A stretch of DNA of 64,000 bases from Streptomyces sp. NBC_00490 (GCF_036013645.1 NZ_CP107869.1:4092001-4156000), one strand, 5' to 3'; shown: positions 17,148 to 25,996, counted from the first letter of the stretch. Notes: generated by a model from the sequence alone, not told the origin. Made by a program: numbers and translations.

Positions 17148-17183
17148 CAGCGGGCCGCCGGTTTCTCGGCGGCCCGCTGTTTT
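17148..17183 (+). terminator. Intrinsic terminator after rodlin gene
   Basis: CAGCGGGCCGCCG at 17148–17160 pairs perfectly with 17167–17179 over a 6-base loop and is followed by TTTT at 17180–17183. This is the clearest rho-independent terminator in the window and isolates the rodlin from the LCP gene, which begins only about 20 bases later. Confidence 0.9.
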
Positions 17184-17201
17184 AGCGTTCGGCCCGTGAC
17201 G

Positions 17202-18221
17202 ATGAAGAGAACTCTTTCTTCCCTCGCAGTCCCCGGACTCGTCCTCGCGACGACCGCGACACTCCTCGCCAGTGCCGCACTCCCCGAACGACGGGCGCCC
17301 AAGGCCCTGAACATCCTGCTCATGGGCACGGACGGCCGGGACACCATCACCGCCGCCGAGAAGCGCACGTTCCACGCCGGCGGCCACGCCTGCAACTGCA
17401 CCGACGTCCTGATGCTCGTGCACGTCTCCGCGCGCCGGGACCGCGTCAGCGTGGTGAGCATGCCCCGGGACTCCTACGCGGACATCCCGCCGTACCGCGA
17501 CGCGGCGAGCGGTGAGGAACGCGCACCGCATCCCTCGAAGATCAACGGCGCCTACAACGAAGGCGGCCCGGCGCTCACCATCAGCACGGTCGAGTCGATG
17601 AGCGGAATGCGGATCGACCGGTATCTCCAGGTGGACTTCCGGCGTTTCATCGACGCCGTGAACGACGTCGGCGGCGTCGAGGTGTGCACCTCGCGGACCC
17701 TGAAGGACTCGGCCACCAAGCTGAAGCTCAAGCCCGGCAGGCACCGGCTGAAGGGCGGCCCGTCGCTGCAGTACGTCCGCTCCCGGCATGTCGACACCAG
17801 CGCCGATCTCGGGCGGATCCAGCGCCAGCACCGGTTCCTGGTGAACGCGCTGCGCGGGCTCCGGGCGGACAACGCGCTCACCGATCCGGTGGGCATGGCG
17901 CGCGTGGTGGACACACTGCTCGGCAAGGGGCGGGTCGAGCAGGGCTTCGACGCCAAGGAAATGGTGCAGCTGGCGGCGGCGCTGCAGAAGGTGCCGGCCA
18001 AGGCGATCGAGTTCACGACGGTGCCGATCGCCGGCTTCAACGAGACCCGGCCGGACATCGGCTCGACGCTGGCCTGGGACATGGAGCGGGCGGACGCGAT
18101 GTTCGCCAAGCTGCGCGCGGACCGGCCGCTGCTCAAGGCCGACGCGAACCCCAGCCCCAAGGATCCGCCGGGCCTGAAGGGCTACGGCCCGGTGCGGGGC
18201 ACCTCGCTGACCTGCAAATGA
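17202..18221 (+). CDS. LytR-CpsA-Psr (LCP) family glycopolymer transferase
   Basis: A 339-residue protein with one N-terminal membrane helix (about residues 6–25) and an extracytoplasmic LCP domain. Landmarks are NILLMGTDGRD, DVLMLVHVS, VSMPRDSY, KINGAYNEGG, a VDFRRFIDAVNDVGGVEV block, and YVRSRHVDTSADLGRIQRQH with the conserved Arg residues that bind the polyprenyl diphosphate. LCP enzymes move lipid-linked glycopolymers to peptidoglycan. The start could be ATG 17202 or GTG 17196; no good ribosome site is visible, and the message may be leaderless or nearly so. Lying between rodlin genes and near the polysaccharide operon, it may fix that polymer to the wall of aerial hyphae. Confidence 0.92.
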   Translation: MKRTLSSLAVPGLVLATTATLLASAALPERRAPKALNILLMGTDGRDTITAAEKRTFHAGGHACNCTDVLMLVHVSARRDRVSVVSMPRDSYADIPPYRDAASGEERAPHPSKINGAYNEGGPALTISTVESMSGMRIDRYLQVDFRRFIDAVNDVGGVEVCTSRTLKDSATKLKLKPGRHRLKGGPSLQYVRSRHVDTSADLGRIQRQHRFLVNALRGLRADNALTDPVGMARVVDTLLGKGRVEQGFDAKEMVQLAAALQKVPAKAIEFTTVPIAGFNETRPDIGSTLAWDMERADAMFAKLRADRPLLKADANPSPKDPPGLKGYGPVRGTSLTCK

Positions 18222-18359
18222 GCTCGTACGACCGGGGCGCCCGCGCGGTTCGCGAATGCGCTGCGCCAATCGGGGCAAAGAACGCAACCCCGGACGGGGT
18301 GCGGCCGTTGACGATCATGCAGCTCCTCACCGGAGTCCGCATTTCGAAAGGGAATGAAC

Positions 18360-18770
18360 ATGAAGAAGCTGTGGGCTTCCGCGGCTATCGCCGCCTCCGT
18401 CGCCGGTGTCTCGGCTGCGGCCGCCCCCCAGGCTCTTGCCATCGGTGACGGCGACGGCACCCACTCCGCCAGCGGCAACCACGCCTCGCAGGAGTTCGGC
18501 AACTCTGCCACGTTCGGCGACATGAGCCCGCAGCTCTCGCTGGTCCAGGGCTCCCTGAACAAGCCCTGTGTCGGCCTGCCGGCGAAGCTGAACCTCCAGG
18601 GCCTTGTCGGCGTCGTCGCCGTCGGTGTCCTGCAGGACGTGCCGATCCTGTCGGCCCCGCAGAACCAGCAGTGTGTCGAGAACTCCACCCAGGCCAAGGG
18701 CGACGAGCCGCTGTCGCACATCCTGGACGACATCTCCGCCCTCTCCGGCAACGGCCAGGGCAACGGCTGA
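18360..18770 (+). CDS. Third rodlin paralogue
   Basis: A 136-residue rodlin with a signal peptide ending near ALA and the conserved C-terminal rodlin half. ATG 18360 is preferred: AAAGGGA is 7 bases upstream, whereas the ATG at 18354 would sit directly against it. The mature N-terminus reads [20 protein letters not shown], more diverged than between the other two. A 104-base tract is identical to the second rodlin gene, and the final bases match the first. S. coelicolor is known for two rodlins, so this is an extra copy, probably from duplication with later gene conversion. A bidirectional terminator follows. Confidence 0.92.
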   Translation: MKKLWASAAIAASVAGVSAAAAPQALAIGDGDGTHSASGNHASQEFGNSATFGDMSPQLSLVQGSLNKPCVGLPAKLNLQGLVGVVAVGVLQDVPILSAPQNQQCVENSTQAKGDEPLSHILDDISALSGNGQGNG

Positions 18771-18786
18771 TCCTCGGATCTCCGCC

Positions 18787-18821
18787 ACGGCGGGTCACCG
18801 GTTCCCCCGGTGACCCGCCGT
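18787..18821. terminator. Bidirectional hairpin between third rodlin and acyl-CoA ligase
   Basis: ACGGCGGGTCACCGG at 18787–18801 pairs perfectly with 18807–18821 around a 5-base loop. It separates a plus-strand rodlin ending at 18770 from a minus-strand gene ending at 18830. Confidence 0.85.
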
Positions 18822-18829
18822 TCGGCGTT

Positions 18830-20749
18830 TCATTTGCGGTAGATCGCCTCGATGTCCTGCGCGTACGCCGACAGCACGGCGTGCCGTTTGACCTTCAGGG
18901 ACGGCGTGAGCATGCCGTTGTCCTCGGTGAACTCGCCCTCGACCAGCCTGAAGGCGCGGATCGACTCGGCGCGGGAGACGGCCTCGTTGGCGTAGTCCAC
19001 GGCCTTCTGGACGTCGGCGCGCAGCCTCGGGTCCCGGACGAGTTCGGACAGCGGGGTGTCGGCCGGCATCTTGCGGACCGAAAGCCAGTGGGTGATCGCG
19101 TCGGGTTCGAGGGTGATGAGCGCGGCGACGAAGGGGCGGTTGTCGCCGACCACGAGGCACTGGCCGACCGGGGGGCGGCTGCGCAGCCGGTCCTCCAGGA
19201 CGGCCGGGGAGACGTTCTTGCCGCCCGAGGTGACGATGATGTCCTTCTTGCGGCCGGTGATGGTGAGATAGCCGTCCTCGTCCAGGGAGCCGAGGTCGCC
19301 GGTGGCGAACCAGTCGTCGGTGAGTACGGCGTCGGTGGCGGCCGGGTTGTTCCAGTAGGCGCCGAAGACGATGCCGCCCTTGATGAGGACCTCCCCGTCG
19401 TCGGCGATGCGGACGGCGGTGCCGGGGACGGGCGGGCCAACCGTGCCGGGGCGGGGTTTCAGGGGCGGGACGATGGTGGCGGCGGCCGTCGTCTCGGTCA
19501 GTCCGTAGCCTTCGTAGACGATGATCCCGGCCGCGTAGAAGAACAGGTTGAGGTTGCGGTCGAGCGGGGAGCCGCCGCTGATGGCGTAGCGCATCCGGCC
19601 GCCGAGTTCCTTGCGGACCCGGCGGTAGACCAGCAGGTCGTACAGGGCCCAGGCGGCGTAGAGGCCGAGGCCCGGGCCCTTGCCGCGGTCGAGGAACTTG
19701 TCCAGGTACTGCTCGCCGAAGCGGACGGCGATGCGGTCGGCGCGGTCGAAGGAGGCGCCGCGGCCGAGCTTCTCGGCGGTGGCACGGCCGGTGTCGTGGA
19801 TCTTCTCGAAGAGGTACGGCACGCCGACGAGGAAGGTCGGGCGGAACTCCTTGAGTGCCGGGCGGAGTTCGTCGGGCTTGATGCTCGGGCAGTGGCCGAT
19901 CTCGATGCGGGCCATCAGACAGGCGATCTGGAGGGTGCGGCCGAGGATGTGGGCGAGGGGGAGGAAGAGGAGGGTGGAGGCGACCTGGCGGGTGACCTCC
20001 TTGAAGATCGGGTGGAGCAGCTCGACCGTGTTGGCGGCCTCGGCGTGGAGGTTGGCGTGGGTGAGGACGCAGCCCTTGGGTTGTCCGGTGGTGCCGGAGG
20101 TGTAGCAGATCGTCGCGACGGTGTCGGGGGTCAGGCCGGTGCGGCGCTTGGTGACCTCCTCGTCGGGGATGTCGGCGCCGAGCGTCCTGAGTTCGGCCAG
20201 TGCCTCAGCGTCCAACTGCCAGACGCGTGGCTGCTCTTGGTGGCGGGCCGTGCCCGTCGTCACCGTGGTGGCGTTCTCCGCGGTCTCGGTGACGACGAAG
20301 CGGGCGCCGGAGTCCCGGACGATCCACTCCACCTGTTCGGCGGAGGATGTGGCGTAGATCGGGACGGTCTGGCCGCCCGCCGCCCAGATCGCGAAGTCCA
20401 GGACCGTCCACTCGTAGCGGGTGCGGGACATCACCGCGACGCGGCCGCCCGGTTCGAGCCCTGCGGCGATCAACCCCTTGGCGACGGCGGTGACTTCGCG
20501 GGCGAAGGCGACCGCGGTGACCGGGTGCCAGGTGTCCCCTTGTTTTCGGCGCAGGACCACCGCGTCCGGGGCCTCGCCGGCGTTGGTGAACGGGAGGTCG
20601 GCGGTGCTGCCGGCCGGTGCGGGCGGGGCGAGGGGCGCGGTGCGGGCCTCTCGCACCACGCCCCGCTCGTCCCGGGTGATCTCGACCTTGGCGCGGATGG
20701 CCAGGTCGGTGCGTTGTTTTGCCCTCTTCAGATCCTTGCGTACGCCCAT
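18830..20749 (-). CDS. Long-chain fatty acid–CoA ligase (AMP-dependent synthetase)
   Basis: A 639-residue ANL-superfamily enzyme that activates fatty acids through an acyl-adenylate to acyl-CoA. Motifs are the P-loop-like YTSGTTGQPKG, YEGYGLTETTAA, the hinge region TGDLGSLDEDGYLTITGRKKD, and the C-terminal LTPSLKVKR with the probable catalytic Lys. Length and order fit the FadD15/FACL type. The ATG at 20749 lies just downstream of a hairpin and a palindromic site. It is a soluble or peripheral membrane protein for fatty-acid degradation or lipid remodelling, and is not obviously linked to the rodlin genes that it converges on. Confidence 0.93.
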   Translation of the reverse strand: MGVRKDLKRAKQRTDLAIRAKVEITRDERGVVREARTAPLAPPAPAGSTADLPFTNAGEAPDAVVLRRKQGDTWHPVTAVAFAREVTAVAKGLIAAGLEPGGRVAVMSRTRYEWTVLDFAIWAAGGQTVPIYATSSAEQVEWIVRDSGARFVVTETAENATTVTTGTARHQEQPRVWQLDAEALAELRTLGADIPDEEVTKRRTGLTPDTVATICYTSGTTGQPKGCVLTHANLHAEAANTVELLHPIFKEVTRQVASTLLFLPLAHILGRTLQIACLMARIEIGHCPSIKPDELRPALKEFRPTFLVGVPYLFEKIHDTGRATAEKLGRGASFDRADRIAVRFGEQYLDKFLDRGKGPGLGLYAAWALYDLLVYRRVRKELGGRMRYAISGGSPLDRNLNLFFYAAGIIVYEGYGLTETTAAATIVPPLKPRPGTVGPPVPGTAVRIADDGEVLIKGGIVFGAYWNNPAATDAVLTDDWFATGDLGSLDEDGYLTITGRKKDIIVTSGGKNVSPAVLEDRLRSRPPVGQCLVVGDNRPFVAALITLEPDAITHWLSVRKMPADTPLSELVRDPRLRADVQKAVDYANEAVSRAESIRAFRLVEGEFTEDNGMLTPSLKVKRHAVLSAYAQDIEAIYRK

Positions 20750-20754
20750 GACGG

Positions 20755-20798
20755 CCCCCAGTCGGCTCTGACTGGGGGGTAACTTACTCGCGCGTAAG
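20755..20798 (-). promoter_or_regulatory. Hairpin and palindromic operator upstream of the acyl-CoA ligase
   Basis: CTTACTCGCGCGTAAG at 20783–20798 is a near-perfect palindrome (5-bp arms CTTAC and GTAAG) of the type bound by TetR-like fatty-acid regulators in actinobacteria; the regulator is not in the window. Between it and the ATG, CCCCCAGTC at 20755–20763 pairs perfectly with 20770–20778; this stem contains the only G-rich ribosome-binding candidate, so it could affect translation. Confidence 0.5.
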
Positions 20799-20804
20799 GA
20801 AAGG

Positions 20805-22355
20805 TCAATCCCCGTGGCGTTTCGCCTGGTCGATGGCTTCGGCGAGCTGCGTCACGTCCTTGTCCTCGGTGCTCCTCGCCAAGTCGTGGGCGTGTTCGCT
20901 CAGTTCGCCGAGGGACGGGGTGCCGGGCAGGGGGCTGAACTCGGCGCCGTAGGAGCGCAGGGTGTCGGCGAAGTAGGCGGCGACGGCGGTGACTTGGAGG
21001 CGGGAACCCGCTTTCCAGAGGTCGCCGTCGAGGTCTTCGCTCTCCAGTTGGCCTGACTCCTCGTGCGGGGTGCGGGACTCGGGGTCGAGCCAGCGGACGC
21101 TCGCGGTGGCGAGGTGGCCGTCGGTGCCGGGCTTGTGGCGCACCGCGTAGAGGGCGGTGACGGTGTGGCCGGGGCCGATCTCGCCGCCGTCGACGCTGTC
21201 GTCGCGGAAGTCCTCGTCGTCGACGCGGCGGTTGTCGTAGCCGACGAGACGGAACTCCTTGACCGTCTCGGGGTCGAAGGCGACCTGGGCCTTGGCGTCG
21301 CGGGCGGTCAGGTCGATGTTCCGCGGGAGTTGGTCGACGAAGACCTTGCGGGCGTCGCCCTCGTCGGAGACGTAGGCGGTGTGGCCGTCGCCCTTGTCGG
21401 CGAGCTGCTCCATCAGCTGGTCGCCGTAGTCGCTGCCGACTCCGACGCCGAAGAGGGTGATGCCGTGCTCGCGGCGTTCGCTCGCGATGCGTTCGAGGAT
21501 GGTGTCGGCGTCGGTGTCGCCGGTGTTGGCGAGGGCGTCCGAGATGAGGACGACCCGGTTGGTGGCGCCTTCGCGCAGGCCGTCCTCGGCGGTCTCGTAG
21601 CCGGTGTCGACGCCGGCGCCGAGGTTGGTGGAGTCGGTGGGCTCCAGGCCCTCGATCGCGTCGTGGACCTCGTCGCGGTTGCCGTCCAGGCGGGTCATCG
21701 GCAGGACCCGCTCGGCCTCGTCGCTGAAGGTGACGATGGCGACCGAGTCGTCGTCGCGGAGCTGGTCCGTCATCGTGCCCAGGGAGTCCTTGGCGAGGTC
21801 GAGGCGGCCCGGCTCGGCCATGGAGCCGGAGATGTCGATGACGAAGGTCAGGGCGGCCGGCGGGCGTTCCTCGCCGTCCTCGGCGGCGCGGGTGGCGAGG
21901 CCGACGCGGACCAGGGACCAGTCGTCCTTGTCGGTGCGGGCGCCGTCGACGGTGACCGTGAAGCCGTTGCCGTCGGGGCGGTCGTAGTCCTGGCGGAAGC
22001 TGTTGACGAACTCCTCCGGGCGGACCGTTGAGGGGTCGGGCATGCTGCCCTCGGCGAGGGTGCGGCGGGCGTAGCCGTAGGAGGCGGTGTCGACGTCGAG
22101 GGCGAAGGTGGAGAGGTAGTCGGGCTCGGGGGCGACGTCCCGGGAGTCGCTGTCCGAGCTGTCCGGACTGTCCGGGCTGCTTCCCTGTTGCTCCCCCTCC
22201 GGCGCGGGTGCGTATCCGCCGCCCTTGTTGCCGCCGTCGTACGACGATCCGTTCGCGCCGTCGCCGCTCGCGCTGCACCCCGTCAGCAGCAGGCCTCCCG
22301 CCGCGGTGAGCGCGAGCAGCGCGGCGCGCACGCGTCGTATTCGATACTGCTCCAT
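20805..22355 (-). CDS. VWA-domain lipoprotein (YfbK-like)
   Basis: A 516-residue exported lipoprotein: hydrophobic N-terminus with lipobox LLTGC and Cys27 as the lipidation site, a Ser/Asp/Gly-rich linker, then an N-terminal von Willebrand-type domain (YLSTFALDVDTASYGYARR) and a VWA core with the MIDAS motif DISGS, the TNLGAG loop and RVVLISDA. The C-terminal DUF3520-like part follows. VWA domains bind partners through a metal ion; no enzymatic role is indicated. It lies upstream of the acyl-CoA ligase and 147 bases downstream of the ABC permease, all on the minus strand, so functional links are possible but unproven. Confidence 0.88.
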   Translation of the reverse strand: MEQYRIRRVRAALLALTAAGGLLLTGCSASGDGANGSSYDGGNKGGGYAPAPEGEQQGSSPDSPDSSDSDSRDVAPEPDYLSTFALDVDTASYGYARRTLAEGSMPDPSTVRPEEFVNSFRQDYDRPDGNGFTVTVDGARTDKDDWSLVRVGLATRAAEDGEERPPAALTFVIDISGSMAEPGRLDLAKDSLGTMTDQLRDDDSVAIVTFSDEAERVLPMTRLDGNRDEVHDAIEGLEPTDSTNLGAGVDTGYETAEDGLREGATNRVVLISDALANTGDTDADTILERIASERREHGITLFGVGVGSDYGDQLMEQLADKGDGHTAYVSDEGDARKVFVDQLPRNIDLTARDAKAQVAFDPETVKEFRLVGYDNRRVDDEDFRDDSVDGGEIGPGHTVTALYAVRHKPGTDGHLATASVRWLDPESRTPHEESGQLESEDLDGDLWKAGSRLQVTAVAAYFADTLRSYGAEFSPLPGTPSLGELSEHAHDLARSTEDKDVTQLAEAIDQAKRHGD

Positions 22356-22502
22356 CTTCCGTGCCCCCTTGGTCCGTTGACGTCGACCTTTGTGACTGTG
22401 ACGGGCCAGGGGGCCGAAACGTGCGTTACGGAGCGTTGCGGAAGCGTCTCGAAGAGGCCACGGAGCAGGGCCGTTGAGACCGGTAGGTGATCCTCCGGTG
22501 AC

Positions 22503-23357
22503 CTAGGACACCACGTCCTTGCGGGCGAAACCGCGGAAGGCCAGCGCGAACAGCACGAGGGCGTACGTTATCGAGACCGCGGTGCCCTGGATCATGCCGG
22601 ACCACTCGGGAGTGGGCTGGACGGCGTCCGCCCAGGCGAACTGCCAGTGCGCGGGCAGGAAGTGGCGCCAGTCGCCGAGGGCGGTCACCGCGTCCAGGAC
22701 GTTGCCGACGATGGTCAGGCCGACGGCGCCGCCGACCGCTCCGAGGGGGGCGTCGGTCTTGGTCGAGAGCCAGAACGCGAGCCCCGCGGTGACCAGTTGG
22801 GAGACGAAGATGAATCCCACGACGACGACGAGCCGCTGGGCCGCCGTTCCCGGGTCGAGTGAACCTCCCGTGGGCAGCTCCAGCGAGCCCCAGCCGTAGG
22901 CCGCCGTGCCGACGGCCAGCGCGACGACGGGCAGCAGGATCATCGCGGCCAGGCTGAGGCCGAGGCCGACGACGAGCTTGGACCACAGGAGGCGGGCCCG
23001 GGGCACCGGGGCCGCGAGGAGGTAGCGCAGGGAGGACCAGCCGGCCTCCGAGGCGACCGTGTCCCCGCAGAACAGGGCGACCGGGATGACCAGCAGGAAG
23101 CCCGCCGACACGAACAGGTTGACCGCGGCGAAGTTGGCGCCGGACGCGGTCGCCGTGTCCATCAGGGAGACCGTGTTGTTGCGGCCGCCCGGCTCGCCGC
23201 CGATGGCGAAGGCGACGAGGAGGACGAAGGGCAGGGCGGCGAGGATGCCGCCCATGACGATCGTGCGGCGGCGCTTGAGCTGGCGGATCAGCTCCACGCG
23301 CAGAGGGAGCGTACGGCCCGCTTTGTAGCCGGAGGCCGTCTCGGTCAGCGTGCTCAT
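22503..23357 (-). CDS. ABC transporter permease subunit
   Basis: A 284-residue ABC-2-type membrane protein with about six hydrophobic helices; the region FCGDTVASEAGWSSLRYLLAAPVPRARLL is typical of ABC-2 permeases of the NatB/YhaP kind and is described here only by its ends because of its length. The ATG at 23357 overlaps the stop of the hydrolase–ATPase gene as ATGA. With that ATPase it should form a complete exporter or a membrane sensor complex. The substrate is not known. Confidence 0.88.
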   Translation of the reverse strand: MSTLTETASGYKAGRTLPLRVELIRQLKRRRTIVMGGILAALPFVLLVAFAIGGEPGGRNNTVSLMDTATASGANFAAVNLFVSAGFLLVIPVALFCGDTVASEAGWSSLRYLLAAPVPRARLLWSKLVVGLGLSLAAMILLPVVALAVGTAAYGWGSLELPTGGSLDPGTAAQRLVVVVGFIFVSQLVTAGLAFWLSTKTDAPLGAVGGAVGLTIVGNVLDAVTALGDWRHFLPAHWQFAWADAVQPTPEWSGMIQGTAVSITYALVLFALAFRGFARKDVVS

Positions 23358-25996
23358 GCGGCACCTCCGATCAGGGTGAGGAAGGCGTCCTCCAGGCGGC
23401 GGTGCGGGCCCACCGACTGGACGGGCACCTCGAGCCGGACGAGTTCGGCGACCAGCCGCTCGGCGCTGCCGTCGGTGTCGAGGCGGATCAGGATGCCCTC
23501 GTCGGTGCGGAGCGCCGAGACGATGCCGGGCAGCGCCGCGACCTTCTCGACGATCGGCTCCTCGACGGGCGAGGCCGTGCCGACCAGCAGGGTGTCGCCG
23601 GAGCCGATGATCTCGGCGACCGGGCCGGCCTGGACGAGGCGGCCGCGGTCCATGACCACGAGGTGGGTGCAGGTCTGCTCGACCTCCGCCAGCAGGTGGC
23701 TGGAGACGATGACCGTGCGGCCGGCCGCCGCGTAGCGGATCATCACCTCGCGCATCTCGCGGATCTGTGGCGGGTCGAGGCCGTTGGTCGGCTCGTCGAG
23801 GATGAGCAGGTCCGGCAGGCCGAGCATCGCCTGGGCGATGGCCAGGCGCTGGCGCATGCCCTGCGAGTACGTGCGGACGGCGCGGGCCAGTGCGTCGCCG
23901 AGGCCGGCGATCTCCAACGCCTCGTCCAGGTGGGAGTCCTCGGCCGGGCGGCCGGTCGCCCGCCAGTACAGCTCCAGGTTCTCGCGGCCCGAGAGGTGCG
24001 GCAGGAAGCCCGCGCCCTCGACGAAGGAGCCGACCCGGGACAGGACCGGGGCGCCGGGGCGGATCGCGTGCCCGAAGACCCGGATCTCGCCGCCGTCCGG
24101 CTTGATCAGGCCCATCAGCATGCGCAGGCTGGTCGTCTTGCCGGCGCCGTTGGGGCCGAGGAGGCCCAGCACCTGGCCCTTCTCGACGCGGAAGGAGAGG
24201 TCGCGGACGCTGTAACGGTCGCCGCCCGCGTACTTCTTGCTCAAGTCGGTGATCTGGAGCGGGACTTCGGCCAGCTCCGGGTCCGGGGCGGGCATGGCGG
24301 TGCGGCGGCGGCCCGTCAGGAGCAGGAGCAGCGCGAGCACGGCGCCCGCGAGCGGCAGCCACCAGACCCAGGAGGGCAGCGGGGCGGCCGCGGTGGAGAC
24401 GCCGGGGGCCGTCGGGACCTCGAGGTCGCCCTTCAGGGAGACGGTGTACGTCGCCGGGGCGGCCGGGGAGGCGTAGCCGAGGTCCGTGGAGGCGAGGACC
24501 AGACGGAGGCGGTGGCCCGCGTCGATCTTGTGGTCGATCGCCGGGAGGGTGAGCGTCACGTCCTTGCCCGACTTGGCGCCCTCGACGCGGACGGGTGAGA
24601 CCAGCTGGGACGGCAGTACCTGCCGGGTGCCGTTCGGGCTCACGTCGTAGACCTTGGCGAACAGCACGGCGTCGTCGGTCGTGGACTTCACGTGGACGGT
24701 GGCCGTCGGGGCGCCGGTGATACGGAGGTCGTCGGTGACCGGCTTCGAGTCGAAGCGGGCGAACTGGCCCGGGAAGTCCAGGGAGACGCCGACGCCCAGC
24801 GAGGAGAGCTGGGAGAGGCCGGAGCCGCCGAGGCCGGGGAGGGCGGAGACGGCGGGTGGGTTGGCGCCGGCCGGGTTGGCGAACTCCTGCTCGCGGCCGG
24901 TCAGGGCGATGGACTTCCGGCCGCTCTCCAGGCCCGGGTAGGTGTCGTCGCTCGCACCCCGCAGCTGCGCCGCGCCGTCGGTGGAGTCGACACCGCCGGT
25001 GCGGGTGACGCGGAAGGCCGGGCCGGTGTCGGTGGTCTTCTCGTCCTTGAGATAGCGGTCGAACCAGGACCGCACCCGGGACTGGACGCGGCTCGTCTCC
25101 ATGTCGCCGCCGTCATGGCCGCCCGCGATCCAGTCGACGTCCACGGGGGCGCCGTTGGCCTTGATCGCCTTCTCGGCGGCGTCGGCCTGGTCCAGCGGGA
25201 AGAGGGAGTCGGTCTGGCCCTGGATGAGCAGGGTCGGGACCTTGATCCGGTCGCCGACCGCGGAGGGCGAGCGTTCCTCCAGCATCTTCTCGGCCGCGGC
25301 GTCCGGGGTGCCGGACTCGGCGACGCGCTGGTACATCTCGCAGAGCTGCGGTTCGAACTTGTCGCAGCCGCCGCCGGTGTTGACGAAGATGCCGGCCCAG
25401 AGCTTCTTGAAGACGCCGTTCGGGAAGAGGGCGTCCGAGAGGTTCCAGTAGGTGATCGCCGGGGCGATGGCGTCGACGCGGGCGTCGTGCCCTGCGGTGA
25501 GGAGGGCGATCGCGCCGCCGTACGAGCCGCCCGCCATGCCCACGCGGGGGTCGCCCTTCTTGTCGAGCTGGACCGTCGGCTGCTCGGCGAGCCAGTCGAT
25601 CAGCTTCTCGACGTCGGCCACCTCGGCCTGCGGGCCGTTGAGTCCGACCTTGCCGGTCGACTTGCCGAAGCCGCGGGCGGACCAGGTGAGGACCGCGTAG
25701 CCGTCCCGGGCGAGGGCCTCGGCCTGCTCGCGTACGTCGTTCTTGCTGCCGCCGAAGCCGTGGCCGAGGAGGACGGCGGGGTGCCTGCCGGCGGTGTCGG
25801 GGGTGAAGTACGAGGTGTCTATGCGTACGCCGTTCACCGCCATGACCCGGTCGGCCTGATGCACCGGGGGCGCGTCGTCGTCCGCGACGGCCGTCCATGT
25901 ACCGGCTCCGGCCAGTACGACGACGGAGGCCGCGGCGGTGATCCACCGTCGCGGCCTCCGGAGGCGTCCTCGCAGTCCGGGGGGTCGAAGATCCAT
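23354..25996 (-). CDS. Fusion of an extracytoplasmic alpha/beta hydrolase (CocE/X-Pro peptidase-like) with an ABC ATPase
   Basis: An 880-residue three-part protein. An N-terminal Arg-rich stretch and hydrophobic helix (about 18–35) is followed by an alpha/beta hydrolase with oxyanion motif LGHGFGGS, nucleophile elbow GGSYGG (Ser158) and a late GGHDGGD His, plus a beta-rich CocE/PepX-type domain. A second helix (WVWWLPLAGAVLALLLLL) leads to a cytoplasmic ATPase with Walker A GPNGAGKTT (Lys620), signature YSQGMRQR and Walker B LLILDEPTNGLDP. The topology places the hydrolase outside and the ATPase inside. It is coupled by ATGA overlap to a permease. Similar fusions occur in streptomycetes (from memory) but their role is uncharacterised. 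Confidence 0.9.
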   Translation of the reverse strand: MDLRPPGLRGRLRRPRRWITAAASVVVLAGAGTWTAVADDDAPPVHQADRVMAVNGVRIDTSYFTPDTAGRHPAVLLGHGFGGSKNDVREQAEALARDGYAVLTWSARGFGKSTGKVGLNGPQAEVADVEKLIDWLAEQPTVQLDKKGDPRVGMAGGSYGGAIALLTAGHDARVDAIAPAITYWNLSDALFPNGVFKKLWAGIFVNTGGGCDKFEPQLCEMYQRVAESGTPDAAAEKMLEERSPSAVGDRIKVPTLLIQGQTDSLFPLDQADAAEKAIKANGAPVDVDWIAGGHDGGDMETSRVQSRVRSWFDRYLKDEKTTDTGPAFRVTRTGGVDSTDGAAQLRGASDDTYPGLESGRKSIALTGREQEFANPAGANPPAVSALPGLGGSGLSQLSSLGVGVSLDFPGQFARFDSKPVTDDLRITGAPTATVHVKSTTDDAVLFAKVYDVSPNGTRQVLPSQLVSPVRVEGAKSGKDVTLTLPAIDHKIDAGHRLRLVLASTDLGYASPAAPATYTVSLKGDLEVPTAPGVSTAAAPLPSWVWWLPLAGAVLALLLLLTGRRRTAMPAPDPELAEVPLQITDLSKKYAGGDRYSVRDLSFRVEKGQVLGLLGPNGAGKTTSLRMLMGLIKPDGGEIRVFGHAIRPGAPVLSRVGSFVEGAGFLPHLSGRENLELYWRATGRPAEDSHLDEALEIAGLGDALARAVRTYSQGMRQRLAIAQAMLGLPDLLILDEPTNGLDPPQIREMREVMIRYAAAGRTVIVSSHLLAEVEQTCTHLVVMDRGRLVQAGPVAEIIGSGDTLLVGTASPVEEPIVEKVAALPGIVSALRTDEGILIRLDTDGSAERLVAELVRLEVPVQSVGPHRRLEDAFLTLIGGAA

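Noticed and set aside
18671..20782. 703-codon plus-strand frame over the acyl-CoA ligase
   Set aside because: Antisense to a gene with all ligase motifs; no ribosome site or protein family features.
20728..22278. 516-codon minus-strand frame overlapping the VWA lipoprotein
   Set aside because: Out of frame with a gene that has a lipobox and MIDAS motif; Arg/Pro-rich translation is a frame-shift artefact.
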